Source: Microcebus murinus (lineage: Eukaryota; Chordata; Mammalia; Primates; Cheirogaleidae). Taken from it: DNA of 64,000 bases. Within the stretch, counting starts at the first letter, position 1, and each line of letters starts with the position of its first letter. The stretch is taken from positions 139,660,501-139,724,500 of the forward strand of contig NC_134104.1 in assembly GCF_040939455.1 (NCBI RefSeq), given 5' to 3'. Shown piece after piece: positions 27,080 through 40,349 of the stretch. Made by a program: the position numbers and the translations under genes. The notes under the pieces were generated by a model that ran no database searches, was not told the DNA's origin, and saw only the letters and a list, made by a program, of their open reading frames with translations.

Positions 27080-27655
27080 AAAGGAGACAACAGTATTTAT
27101 AATAGTAAAAAAAGACCCCAAAGTCATCAAACTATACACTGACAACAGGTACATTTGTCTGTGAATTTTGCCTTCATAAAGTTAATTTTAAGAGTTGTAA
27201 GGAAAGCTTTAAAGCTCTAATGCTTCATTTTAAATAGCATATGTTCTAGTGTACAAGTCATAATCTTTATGGAAATTAATTCCTAGGCACTAGCAGATGT
27301 TCCTATTAAATTTCTAAGGGTTCCCTTTCAAGACAATGATGATTAATTAAATTTAAACAAGTTCCCTAATTTTGGTGTCACTAACTTTGGATTTGGGGTT
27401 CTGTAGCTTACTATTACTACAGATAACAACTGTAATTCTGTTGACTACTTTGAATAAATACTCTGCTAAGCAAATAATAATGATAACAAAGTTACTGTTT
27501 CATGGGTACAGAGTTTCAGTTTGGATGATAAAAAAGTTTTGGAGATGGACGGTGGTGACGGTTTTACAACAGTGTGAATATATTCGGTACCACCACATTG
27601 TAGTCTTAAAAATGGTTAAAACGGTAACTTTTATGTATGTTTTACCATAATAAAA
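27080..27655 (+). mobile_element. Old L1M 3'-end fragments
   Basis: The stretch 27490-27655 is clear L1M 3' text ('gggtacagagtttcagtttg', 'ttctaaaaatggttaaaacg'-type end, 'ttttaccataataaaac'). 27080-27180 is a weaker piece. The sequence between is unassigned. Confidence 0.7.
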
Positions 27656-27941
27656 CTAAACACTTTTTTTTTTGAAATTTCATCCTTTTTAAATGGGAAC
27701 CAATACAGGAGAAATGTCATAAATGCTGTACCTGATTCCTCAGAGTACCTTTATCAGCAAGAAGTCTACAGCTAGGGTTCAGCCACTTCCATTACGCTAA
27801 TTATAATGCAAGCTCCCTGGGACAAAATCCTCAGAGTCCACGGAAGCCATGAAGGCATATCTGGAGGAGCAAATCCAAGTCTCCTGGGTGGGTACAAGAC
27901 ACGTGCACAATGGGAAAAGCCAACTTCCAAATCACTGCCTC

Positions 27942-28045
27942 TTTCATTCACTAAACAAATATTTACTGAGTGCCTACTATGTGCCAGGCACTGTGCCCAA
28001 ACTTTGGTCTAATGCCTGCTCTCCTGGATCTTGCAATGTAATGAC
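27942..28045 (-). mobile_element. L2 3' end, antisense
   Basis: 'cattcactaaacaaatattt' and 'gcctactatgtgccaggcac' are the reverse of the L2 terminus. Confidence 0.75.
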
Positions 28046-28149
28046 CTGCTTTCAGTGAAAACCTTTTATTTCTTTGGCAATTTCAAATAACCTTACAGGA
28101 TGTGGTGTGGCTCCTGTTTCTCAAAGGGGCCATTTGTTTTCTTGTTTCT

Positions 28150-28935
28150 TTATTTTTTTTCTTTGTACTTTGAAATGATTCAAACTTACAGAAGAGTTGC
28201 AAGAATATTACAAAGAACTCCTTCACCCAGATTCCACAGTTTCTGGTGTTTGGGCACATCTGCTTTATCATGTGCTCTGGCATCTCTTCCCTCCCTTCTC
28301 TTCCTTGCCCTCCCTTCCTCTCCTCCCCTCCATTCACATCCACCCCTCTCCTTCCCCCTTTCCCACTCGCTCCCTCCTTTTTCCTCCCCTTTTTATTCCC
28401 TCTTTTTTTTTTTGAGACAAGAGCCCCATTCTCTTGCCCAGGCTACAGTATCATGGTATCAGTCTAGCTAACAGCAACCCCAAACTCCTGGGCTCACGGG
28501 ATCCTCCTACCTCAGCCTCCCTGGTAAGCTGGGACTTCAGGCACACGCCACCATACCCGGCTAATTTTTTTTCTATTCTTAGTTGTTTGGCTAATTTCTT
28601 TCTATTTGTAGTAGAGACAGGGTCTTGCTTTTGCTCAGGCTGGTCTTGAACTCCTGAGCTCAAGCGATCCTCCCGCCTCGGCCTCCCAGAGTGCTAGGAT
28701 CACAGGTGTGAGCCACTGCGCCCAGCCCCTCTCTCCTTATATAAAACTTTTCTTGAAGCATTTGAGTTGTAAATACCATCTCCTTTTATCCCTAAATATT
28801 TCATTATGTATTTCCTAAGAACAAGGACTTTCTCTTCTACAACAATAGTACGATGACCAATTTCTCGCAGTCTAACGTCGTTTCAGTAGTATTATCTAAC
28901 ACAAAGTCCATACTCAAATGCTGCCAGTTATCCAA
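28150..28935 (-). mobile_element. Old LINE fragment, interrupted
   Basis: 'aaatgattcaaacttacaga' and, after a CT-rich tract and an Alu, 'tttcctaagaacaaggactt' and 'gtccatactcaaatgctgcc' match an L1M-class 3' block. A pyrimidine-rich tract fills 28280-28402. Strand and family are moderately sure. Confidence 0.55.
28403..28727 (-). mobile_element. Alu, lemur-type
   Basis: T-tail, 'gagacaagagccccattctc' to 'gtgagccactgcgcccagcc'. Confidence 0.93.
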
Positions 28936-29564
28936 ATAATGAGAGAAGGAGTGGAATGTGGATTTTAACCCACTGATTTGAGGGGTCACTCCCCAACCAC
29001 CAAATGGACCAAAAAGACCCTCTGTAGGGATACACCCACCTGAAGAGACATCTGGCTTACGCCCTTACTATCTACCGAACCTTTCCTATAGGACTCTAGG
29101 AAGAAGGACATTTTCATTATTTTAAAACCCCTTCCTGATTACTTAACTAAGCTCTCTAACAGGAACAAATGCCTCACATTTAAACTGACTTCTCCACACT
29201 ACGACTTAGTCCTATTTACTTTTGTTCTGTACTTACTGAAAGTCTCTGGATAAAAATATTTCTTGTAATAAAATTCAGTAGCATCACCTTCTACTCCCTC
29301 TCAATTAGAAATTGTTCTAATCTCAGTAGCCCTTCTGCTCAGCACCTCTCTCAGCGCACTGAGTTTTAAAGCAATATTTCCAAAGCACACCTAAACCAAG
29401 AGTGGAACTCTTGGGAGAGAAAGGTAAATGTCCCTCTTAAAAAGGAGGTGAATGAGCCTTGATTGTCTAATGGTTCCTTCAGCATACCTGGCAGCTGTCT
29501 CTCCAATGACTCAGTTTACCTGGCATTCTCAATGGGTGAGCAGTGGTCTCAAAACTCACCACCC
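28936..29564. other. Unique intron
   Basis: No family recognised. Confidence 0.45.
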
Positions 29565-29898
<334 letters not shown>

Positions 29899-29912
29899 AA
29901 AACTCACCACCC

Positions 29913-30285
29913 ACTCATTAGACCCAATACATATTTCCTCACATCATTCTTCACTTGATGAAGTAAACAACATATTCACATTAAGCCTGAATTGGAGTTA
30001 GTTGTCTGAAAAGTATCTCCGGGTGGCTCTGAAGCTGATTTTCAGGTATTCACCTAAAATACTGGTAGGTGCCAGGTAGTCACAGTGCCACATAAAATTA
30101 ACAGCACTCAGACCTGAAATATTTGTGTGCTTTCAAAAAAATGAACAAACATCATTTGACTCATCATTTGATTGACATCATATAGTGATACTCAGGAAAA
30201 TTAAATATAAAAATAAGTCAGTCTGAAAAAGAACACAGATTCAGAGAAAAATTTGAAGACTAATGACTTATTGTGAGCAAAGATT
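29913..30285. other. Unique intron
   Basis: No family recognised. Confidence 0.4.
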
Positions 30286-30704
30286 TAACTTACTTTCTTT
30301 TCAGATCACAGCTCCAAAATTATAAATTTTTAAAATCAGTCAGGATATAGAACTGAGTAATATCAACCAACCAGATCTAACTGACATTTATGGAATAATT
30401 CACCCAGTGACAACCAAATACATATTCTCTTCCAGTATACATGGAACATTCACCAAGATAGAACATACTGAAGGTCATAAAACAACCCTTATCCAAATTA
30501 AAGGAACTAAAATAATTTAGAGTATGTTCTCTGAAACCATACTAGAATTAAACTAGAAATGAATACAGAAAGATAATAGGAAAATCTTCAAACACTTGGA
30601 TGACACACTTCTAAATAATTCATGGCTCAAAGAGTAAGTCCCCAAAAGAAATTAGAAAATATTTTAATCTGAACTAAAATGAAAATACAACATATCAAAA
30701 TTTG

Positions 30705-31038
<334 letters not shown>

Positions 31039-31148
31039 TTGTGAGTGCTAAAGCAGTCTTAGAGGGAAAATTATAGCATTTAATGTTTACATAAGAAACG
31101 AAAAAATAATTTAACAATTTAAGCAACCCCCTTAAGAAATTAAAATGG

Positions 31149-31436
31149 AACTTCTGGAAGGCCAAGGCAGGTGGATTGCTCGAGGTCAGGAGTTTGAAAC
31201 CAGCCTGAGCAAGAGCGAGACCCCGTCTCTACTATAAATAGAAAGAAATTAATTGGCCAACTAATATATATAGAAAAAATTAGCCGGGCATGGTGGCGCT
31301 CACCTATAGTCCAGCTACTTGGGAGACTGAGGCAGGAGGATCCTGAGCCCAAGAGTTCAAGGCTGCAGTGAACTATGATTATACCACTGCACTCCAGTGG
31401 GTGACAGGGCAACACCCTAGCTCTAAAAATAAAAGT
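31149..31436 (+). mobile_element. Chimeric Alu
   Basis: Starts inside a lemur-type left arm ('ttctggaaggccaaggcagg') with the lemur linker, but the right half ('ggctgcagtgaactatgatt' with 'ataccactgcactccag') is of older AluJ type, suggesting a mosaic from recombination or gene conversion. Confidence 0.8.
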
Positions 31437-31676
31437 TAAAAAAAAATGGATAAAAGACTTAGCAGATACTTTATTAAAGATAGCCAGATAGCAAATAAGC
31501 ACATGAAATGATGCTCAATATAATTAGTATAAAGGAATAACAAATGAAAACTATGAAATACCACCATACACTTACTAAAATGGCTAAAATAAAAAATATC
31601 AATAATACCAAGTGCTGGTGAAGAAACTGAGTAACTGGAACTTTCATTTGAGTATGAGAAATTGCATGAGCCATCT

Positions 31677-32040
31677 TGTTTGTTTGTTTGTTTGTTTGTT
31701 TGTTTGTTTGTTTGTTTGTTTTAGAGACAGGGTCTCACTCTGTTGCCTAGGCTGGAATCCAGTGGCATAATCATAGCCCCCTGCAGCCTTGAACTCCTGG
31801 GCTCAAGCAATCTTCCTGCCTCAGCCTGAGGCAGGGACTACAAGCATGTGCCACCATGAGTAGCTAGGACTGAGTAGCTAGGACTACAAGCATGTGCCAC
31901 CATGCCTGGCTTTTCTTTTTCATAGCAATAGGGTCTCGCTGTGTTGCCCAGGCTTGTCTTGAATCTCTGGCCTCAAATGATCCTCCCATCTCTGCCTCCC
32001 AAAGTGCTGGAATGGCAGGCATGGGCCACTGAGCCTGGCC
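31677..32040 (-). mobile_element. Old Alu with (TTTG)n tail and internal duplication
   Basis: A (TTTG) run at 31677-31720 replaces the tail. Inside, 'gactacaagcatgtgccacc' and 'gagtagctaggact' each appear twice (about 31837-31905), a local tandem duplication. Ends 'atgggccactgagcctggcc'. Confidence 0.9.
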
Positions 32041-32319
32041 AATGGGCCATCTTTGAAAAGACATCTTTTTTTATTTAATAGGTAGTTAAAACACATTTTA
32101 CTACACACATCATAAAGAGTTAAGCCGTGGTTTCTAAGTATAAATAACATGCTCCATGAGAAAATGCAAAACAAACCAAATCAACCTTGTACATCAAAAC
32201 CAAGGACAAGAAAAAAAAATCCTATTCCTCCTCTGAGCTATCTTTTCTGCTCACGCTGAAAGACAGAGAGAGCTCATGCTCCGTTTTTATTACTTTTTAA
32301 CATGCACAGGTCCTTGCAC

Positions 32320-32470
32320 TTTACTAATATTGACTCATTTAACTTAATCCTCATAGCCACTCCTCAAGGTAGGTGTTCTCATTAGCCTCATTTTACAAAT
32401 GAGGAAACTGAGGCATAGAGAGGTTAGGTAATGTGCCTAAGTAAGTGGTGGGGCTCAGTGTGGAAGCTTC
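32320..32470 (+). mobile_element. MIR SINE
   Basis: 'cattttacaaatgaggaaac' with 'tgaggcatagagaggttagg' is the conserved MIR core. Confidence 0.9.
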
Positions 32471-32796
32471 TGTCTCTGTTCACTGAAGACGGCAAGATTC
32501 CTTTGCTTTCCCCAGCAAACCGTCCTAGCAGGCATGACTCTGGACGGGCAGTGCCAGCCCAGCTAGGAACAGAAGAGAGAGGAAAACTCCATCACTTGCC
32601 CAAGTGCATGGCCTCACAACCCTTGGAAGCTTGAGTTTTCCTCAATTTGCTCTATACTTTTGCTTATTACAATTTAGAGAAGCCTGGAGAAAAACAGTGT
32701 CAGGGTCGGTTTATAAGGTCCTTGCTACACCTTAAGGAACACCTGGTTCTTTTTGAGCAGCTCACCTGTAGTCACTCTAGGAAGGAATCCTGTGTG
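32471..32796. other. Unique intron
   Basis: No family recognised. Confidence 0.4.
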
Positions 32797-33124
32797 GTTT
32801 TTTTGTTTGTTTTTGAGACAAGAGTTTCACACTCTGTTGCCCGGGCTAGCGTGCTGTGGCATCAGCCGGGCTCACAGCAACCTCAAACTCCTGGGCTCAA
32901 GCGATCCTCCTGCCTCAGCCTCCCGAGTAGCTGGGACTACAGGCATGAGCCACCATGCCTGGGTAACTTTTTCTATTTTTTTTAGTTGTTTGTTTCTTTC
33001 TATTTATAATGGAGACAGGGTCTCGCTCTTGCTCAGGCTGGTCTCGAACTCCCGAGCTCAAGCAATCCTCCCTCCTCGGCCTCCCAAAGTGCTAGGATTA
33101 TAGGTGTGAGCCACCGTGCCCAGT
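32797..33124 (-). mobile_element. Alu, lemur-type
   Basis: T/TTTG tail, 'gagacaagagtttcacactc' to 'gtgagccaccgtgcccagtc'; TCCTGTGTG on both sides. Confidence 0.94.
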
Positions 33125-33563
33125 CCTCCTGTGTGCTTTTGAGAAAGCTCACACTGCCTGGCTCCATGAAGAGCACACAACTGAGGTACCAGAGCACAAA
33201 GAAGTGACTGGCTTTTAAAAGAGAAAAAGCAAAATCCCTCATAAGTGGGGAAACCACTGACAGCGTAGATTTCCATCAGGAGACAGGCCCATGAACCTTG
33301 AACTCCGAGAGACAGCTAAATTATGTGTCAACTGCGAACATCCGCCAGCCTGACATTGAGGTAAATTCTTGCACTGACCTCAGACCCCAAAGTCTGCATC
33401 TATAGGCCCATTAAGGCAAGGCCACCAAGGGTACAGAGAGGCCACCCTTAGAAACTGGACAAAAATTCCAAGGACACATTCTGTTTTGTCCTCTTTACTC
33501 AAAAAAAATATTTTACAAAGCAATTTCAAAACGAGTGTCACCACAATTCTAGATAATAGAATT
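33125..33563. other. Unique intron
   Basis: No family recognised. Confidence 0.4.
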
Positions 33564-33738
33564 TTTTTCTTTTTTTTATTTTTCTTTATATATTAGTTGA
33601 CCAATTAATTTCTTTCTATTTATAGTAGAGACGGGGTCTCGCTCTTGCTCAGGCTGGTTTCAAACTCCTGACCTCGAGCAATACCGCCCACCTCGGCCTC
33701 CTAGAGTGCTAGGATTACAGGCGTGAGCCACCGTGCCC
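33564..33738 (-). mobile_element. Half Alu (left arm plus linker)
   Basis: Starts in a T-rich stretch at 'tatattagttgaccaattaa' and runs to 'gtgagccaccgtgcccc'. The right arm is missing; TAGAATT-like repeats flank it, so it may have inserted already shortened. Confidence 0.85.
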
Positions 33739-33739
33739 C

Positions 33740-34258
33740 TAGAATTATATATTAATAATAAAGTTGTAGGTTTAAAAGTGCTTATAAACACTAATTCATT
33801 CTAATTTTCCTGTGTTGGAGTAATGAGGAAACAAGCAGTATGTTTCCCACTTCATCCCATTTACAGATGAAAAAACCAGTTGACATTTATATAAGATGAA
33901 ACAACTAAACAGGGAAGAGATAAAAACACAAATCTCCCAAGCCTTTGGTTTAATGGTCCTTTCATAAGCTGCAAATATGCTGGCTTTACCTAGTTTAACG
34001 GACAATTGCTCACAGGCATGAACAAATTCAGTCAATTTCATCATAGTTAATGTCTGGAATTGTCTAAGAATCGTTTTTAGCACACCTGGGCATTTTCCAA
34101 ACCCATCTGGATGAAGCCTACAGAATGGATGCCTCAGTGGCCACTTTAATAGACTAGAGTTAAGGCAAATTGGATAATTTTTATTAGATATATGCTACAT
34201 TTATCCAAGAAGTATATGCCATATACCCCACAGCGTTTTGTTTTTAACAGGCCAAATG
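33740..34258. other. Unique intron
   Basis: No family recognised. Confidence 0.4.
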
Positions 34259-34261
34259 AAT

Positions 34262-34535
34262 TTTTTTGTTAACCTTGCAATATAATTTCAAAGTTACAGA
34301 GAAGTTACAAGAATAATATAAAGAACTACTTACTACTAAAGAACTATTAACATTTTACCACCATTGCTATAAATTATTTTTCCCTGAACCTCTTGTAAGT
34401 TGCCAACAGAATGCCCCTTTACTCTGAAATACTTCACAGTGTACAGATGATAAAATCAAATACTTAACATGGATACAGTACTCCTCTCTACAGACTTTAT
34501 ACCAATTTTGCCAATCATTGTTAATGATGTCATCT
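34262..34535 (-). mobile_element. Old LINE fragment
   Basis: 'atttcaaagttacagagaag' with 'ttacaagaataatataaaga', and 'taagttgccaacagaatgcc', match the same L1M-class block as at 28150-28935. Confidence 0.5.
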
Positions 34536-35770
34536 ACAGGAAAAGAAAACATCAGATCACAAGTTACAGTTAGTTGTTACACAAAATTTAAAGTTTTAAA
34601 CTCAGAAACAAAGCAAAAATAAAGAAGGAAACAAAACAAAATATACTAAAAATACCAGTACACACTACAGTGCTGGAAAGGAAAAGGAAAGAAGCTTTTA
34701 GATAAACAGAAATTCAGACAATTCCATGACATGAATAACTACAGTTCAGTTTCATCCAAGTTAGGTCACACATTGCTTATATTAAAAAAAAAAAAAAATC
34801 AACTTCATCCAAACTTAAACTTGATTTCACAGGCACAAGCTTAGCCCTCTTTCTTTGATATCAAGAGTTTCTGAAGCATGTCTTTATGTCCAACCCACAA
34901 AAAATAGCCTATCCTGTTATTCAACATGAGAAAAGACCGTGAAGGTTTGGCTTTGAATACCATTTTCCTGAGTTCCAGCTGACTGCGAAGGAATCACGAA
35001 AACTGATATTTGACAGAGAAATTTCGGTTACGGGAAATTCCAAATTAACTAAGCGACTATAATAGTATTACGATGCGCTTTGGGCCAAGGTATCAGCTGC
35101 AGGCTTCTCATAAAAAGAAAAAGGGCACACATTAGCCAAGCTCATAAAAATGACCACAAAGAAATTTGCTAGAGCAAAGAGACACATCGATAGGAAATGC
35201 TATACAACCCACATGCAACGTGTTCCCTCAACAGCACTCACTAGCACAAACTGGCTTTTGTTCTGCTCAACTTCTCAGGGCCCAATCCACTAAATGAGTC
35301 AGCTGGAATACGCACACAGAAAAGTTCTGCGCTGTGTGGTCGGCCAAGGGGGTTGGAAGGCCCATTTTTAAGGTATTAGTAATAGGGTGGTACCCGGATA
35401 CACAAGAATCCCAAAAGCAAAGTGCTTTCCGCAAACGCATGACCCTACTTCAGCCAAAGTCCACACTCTGAGGGTAACGAATTAGGAGGCTTCTGCCATA
35501 CATCAAGATGCACCCGTCAGCATTTAAAGATAGTCACAGGGCCAAAGAGTCTTTTCATGCTGCCAAACCTTCATACTCACAGAGCCTCCAACCAAGGAAG
35601 CCCTACTCAAGCCCTGGTCTGCATGATGAACTCCTCCCTAGAACATTCTAGAAGGTCTTCCTTCACCAGGCACTTATCTCCTATGCTCCAGGCGGAGGTG
35701 GGGCTCTGTCTCTACAACTGCACTCGCCATCCTGGCTGGCAACACCAGCCTACAGCTAATGGTGCTTTCT
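34536..35770. other. Unique intron
   Basis: No family or coding region recognised. Confidence 0.45.
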
Positions 35771-35774
35771 GCGT

Positions 35775-35985
35775 CATGCCAGCCATTGTCCTTTACACAC
35801 AGCTTCTCGGCGGATCCCCAAAACTCTGTGACACAGAGACTGTATGATCCCCATTTTAAAGATATGGAAACTGGATTCAGAGAAGTTAAATAGCTTGTCC
35901 ACGGTCACACAGGTAATAAAGAGCAGAACCAGGATTCAAACACAGGCTGTCAGACCTCAGCCTTAGCACTAGGCTGCCTTGACTA
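35775..35985 (+). mobile_element. MIR SINE
   Basis: 'ccccattttaaagatatgga', 'agaagttaaatagcttgtcc' and 'caggattcaaacacaggctg' in MIR order. Confidence 0.88.
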
Positions 35986-36014
35986 CTTGCATAAGGAGTC
36001 TGGGTGTTACTTTA

Positions 36015-36379
<365 letters not shown>

Positions 36380-36399
36380 TCTGGGTGTTGCTTTAGACT

Positions 36400-36570
36400 A
36401 GGGATTGTCAAACTCCATCCTAAAGGCTATGTCTCACCCATTACCTGTTTTGTAAATAAAGTTTTATTGGAACACAGACACACTCATGTGTTTACAATGG
36501 AAGAGTTGAGTAGTTGCCATAGAAACTATACAGCCAACACTATCTGGTCCTTCACAGAAGACATCTGCCC
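36400..36570. mobile_element. hAT-Charlie (MER-type) fragment
   Basis: 'gggattgtcaaactccatcc', 'tttgtaaataaagttttatt' with 'ggaacacagacacactcatg', and 'agttgagtagttgccataga' belong to the same family as 22983-23462. Confidence 0.75.
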
Positions 36571-36676
36571 ACCGCCGTTACAGACTGGCAGCTCCTTAAG
36601 ACAGGGCCTGTGCATTTTCTCTCCTGTCTTCTGCTTCTCCCCTGGTATTTGGTACATGCACAAAAAGTGATCAACA

Positions 36677-37048
<372 letters not shown>

Positions 37049-37242
37049 TTACGTGCAAAAAGGAACATGTCTGGGGATGATGCTGCCAGCTCACTCAGGC
37101 CCTGAAAAGCTTCCTGATTCTGTCCAGACTCAACAACCAGAAGGCCCAGGTAAACTGTTGCAGTGATTTTCCTTGCATTGGTAGCAGCCCGCACAGCTCT
37201 GATGGAGAAAACCACTGCAGAGACAAGTTAAAAGTCATTTGT

Positions 37243-37559
37243 GGCCAGGCACAGTGGCTCACGCCTGTAATCCTAGCACTCTGGGAGGCCAAGGCGGGCG
37301 GATTGCTCAAGGTCAGGAGTTCGAAACCAGCCTGAGCAAGAGCGAGACCCTGTACTATAAATAGAAAGAAATTAATTGGCCAACTAATATATATAGAAAA
37401 AATTAGCCAGCCAACTGTAGTCCCAGCTACTCAGGAGGCTGAGGCAGGAGGATTGCTTGAGCCCAGGATTTTGAGGTTGCTGTGTACTAGGCTGACACCA
37501 CGGCACTCACTCTAGCCTGGGCAACAAAGCAAGACTCTGTCTCAAAAAAAAAAAAAAAC
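37243..37559 (+). mobile_element. Alu, lemur-type, small deletion
   Basis: GGCCAGGCACAGTGGCTCACG; part of the right arm start ('gggcatggtggcgcatgcct') is missing after 'aaattagccag'. GTCATTTGT flanks both ends. Confidence 0.94.
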
Positions 37560-37560
37560 A

Positions 37561-38435
37561 GGTCATTTGTATTTGTCGCCTCACCCACTCAACTCCCCTA
37601 AACCCAGAGCCTGGGTAAAGACCCCGGTTCTACCCAAACGTAGGGGGGACCTGAACCGCACCCCACCTCCCAGCAGGCCCCCAAGGCCGCACACGCCTGA
37701 CTGCATCTTTCACTGGCCACATGGCTGGCCTTGCGGATAAATGCTTAAAACATCCTGAAAAAAGAGTTACAAGAAACTGATGTTGATTGCCTTTCAACTC
37801 TCCTTATTTTCATCAACGTATTTATAGAAAGGGACCAAACCACACAAAAACATAAATAGTCCCCTAAAAACTACCGCACAAGTAGAAAAAAATTATCGAT
37901 GGCTCAGATACCTTCTTCGACCTTCAAAGAACAGACTCGTAACAAAAGGCCGTGGATAATGTTTCCTAATTTTATCATTATTGTTGATATCACTGCACAA
38001 GGCATAAACAAAGCACTTTCTTTCTGGGCTTTGACCATATTCAATCCAGCCTGGGTTATCAACATTCAAATTCTGGATGGTTTTCTTTTTAATTCTGTCT
38101 TGGCCAGGCCCCAAATCGCATCCATGAGGGCCAGGCAGAACTGCAAAAAGCCTCCCACATTTCCGGCACAATCGTTTCAACCCTCCTTTCAGGACACCAA
38201 GACCCACATTGCTTCTTTCTTCCCAGAGTCCCCAGACGAGTATCCACGGGCAGACTCTGAGAAACCACAGGCTAATAATCAGCAAAGGCAGACAGCCATC
38301 TATCCAATAAGCACATGAAATCATTTAAGTCAACCAGGTCCTGATGCCATGGGAGGGAAGGCTGAGACACACCTGCACCCACTAGGGTCCCCAAAGCCAC
38401 TCATTGGTCTGTCCGAAGTGTAAGATTCCAAGTCC
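37561..38435. other. Unique intron, long open frames both strands
   Basis: No repeat recognised. At about 37893-38324 both strands are open for about 140 codons; neither product resembles a protein I know. Confidence 0.4.
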
Positions 38436-38439
38436 ACCA

Positions 38440-38575
38440 ACTTCTGCTGAGGACCCCACTATGCACCGTTCCGGGGACCAGTGCCTGTAGTAGCCTCACA
38501 GCAATGCTGCAAGGTTTGTATCGTTTCGAGGATGGGGTGACCAAGACCCAAAGAGCTCAAGGTCAACTGGCAAAA
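38440..38575 (+). mobile_element. Possible MIR
   Basis: 'cccactatgcaccgttccgg' and 'gtgaccaagacccaaagagc' are MIR-like but diverged. Confidence 0.4.
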
Positions 38576-38737
38576 AGGAGGCAAAGCTGAAAAGGTGAGG
38601 AGGTCTGCCCGACTTCAGCAGCCTCTGCTCCTACAGACCGCCCCTCTCGGATGCAATGCCACTCACTTGAGGAAGAGGCAGTCCCCGCTTTCCCCAAGTT
38701 CTCCAGGTGGCAACACGAAGTTGGCCAGGATGGGGGG

Positions 38738-39390
38738 CAACCCATTCAATTATACACTGCCGGTGGGAGTGTGAAATGGTTCAGCCACTTTGGAAAACAG
38801 TTTGGCACATTCTACGTAGGATACACCTGTCCTATGACCCAGCAATTCTAATCCTAGGTATTTATCCAAAAGAAATAAAAGCATATGCCCGCACAAAGAC
38901 TTGCACACAAATAGCAGCTTTGTCTGTACTAGTAAAACCTGGAAACCACCCAAATGTCCATCCACAGGTGAATGGATAGACAAATTGTGGTACATCCACA
39001 GGATATAATACTACTCAGCAACAAAAAGAAATGAATTATAAACTACTGATAAGTGCAGCAACATGGATAAATCTCAGAATGTTATGCTGAGCTAAACAAA
39101 CCAGATTCCAAAAAGGATATTTTATATGGTTCCATTTATATGAAACCCAAGAACAGACAAAACTAATTCATGGTGATAGAAATCAGGAAGGAATTGCAGC
39201 TGAAGGGTAATTGGCTGTAATGAAGCACAAGGAAACTTCTGGGGGTAGCAGGGAGGGAGAGAATGTTCTGTTCTTTTTGGAGCCACAGTTATATGGTATA
39301 AACAATTGTCAGAAGCCATCACACAAAACGCCTAAGACCTGTGCATTTATTGCATGTTAATTATACCTTTACAAAAAAATCCTCAGACTA
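38738..39390 (+). mobile_element. Old L1M 3' end
   Basis: 'atacactgccggtgggagtg', 'acccagcaattctaatccta', 'aaatgtccatccacaggtga', 'tggttccatttatatgaaac' and 'ttaattatacctttac' follow L1M ORF2 3' and UTR order. Confidence 0.9.
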
Positions 39391-39394
39391 GTAA

Positions 39395-39765
39395 GTCATT
39401 CTGATAATAAAATGGAACCACAGATTATTAGAGCTATACTTCCAAAACTGATTGCTCAAAAGTATTTAAAGAAATCCCAAAGAAACTCTGATTTGCCCAT
39501 TAAAGGAAATTAGGTTTACTCACAGGCATTAGAAACAAGTTCCCTCACAATATTACCTACCTTCCAATTGCCCAAGCGGTCTGCCTAGTAGACAGCGATG
39601 AATGAGTCCACCAACTGTTCCTAACAAGCCAACTTACAGACATGACAGCAACCTGGGTCCTCCCATGAAAGAGATGGATGCCTGTCACCATGGTAACCAA
39701 CTGAAGGGTGGGAAAGGTGGACGGGGAAGCGAGACAGAGATCTTAAGAACCATTTCGGAACTATG
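39395..39765. other. Unique intron
   Basis: No family recognised. Confidence 0.4.
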
Positions 39766-39767
39766 AC

Positions 39768-40265
39768 TGTATGGGAGTCTGAATAAGGACCTCCTCCCAC
39801 CCCAAGATGCCCACATCCTAATCCATGGAACCTACGAATGGTGACTTATATGGCAAAGAATTGACATGTAGCATAGGTGGTTAAGTTAAGGATCTTGAGA
39901 TAGGAAGACTATCCTGGATTTATATGGCGATCACAGGAGTGCTAAGAGGGAGACAGAAGGAAATTTGACACACATGCACACACACACAGAAGATGGTGAT
40001 ATAAAGACAGAGGCAAAGACGAGTGATGCAGTAACAAACCCAGGGATGCTGGCAGCCACCAGAGGCTAGAAGAAGTAAGAAATACATTTTCCCTTAGAGT
40101 CTCCAGAGATTCAGCCAACACCTTGTCCTGCCAACACCTTGATTTTGGCCTAGTGCAACTGATCTGAGATTTCTGGCCTCCAGAACTTTAGGGGAATGAA
40201 TTTGTGTTGTTTTAAGCCATCAGGTTTGTGGTGATTTGTTCTAATAGCCACAGGAAACTAGCACA
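39768..40265 (+). mobile_element. MLT1 solo LTR (ERVL-MaLR)
   Basis: About 500 bases starting TGTATGGGAGTCTGAATAAGG and ending 'cacaggaaactagcaca', with 'tttctggcctccagaacttt' and 'tgttttaagccatcaggttt' near the 3' end: MLT1-type LTR. Old and diverged; no clear 5-bp duplication survives. Confidence 0.85.
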
Positions 40266-40349
40266 GACTGAAAGTCTTAAATCTAGTATTGCTTTGGCCA
40301 GCGATCCATGTTCCCCCAATGTCAACTGGAACTTCTAATAATAAACATT

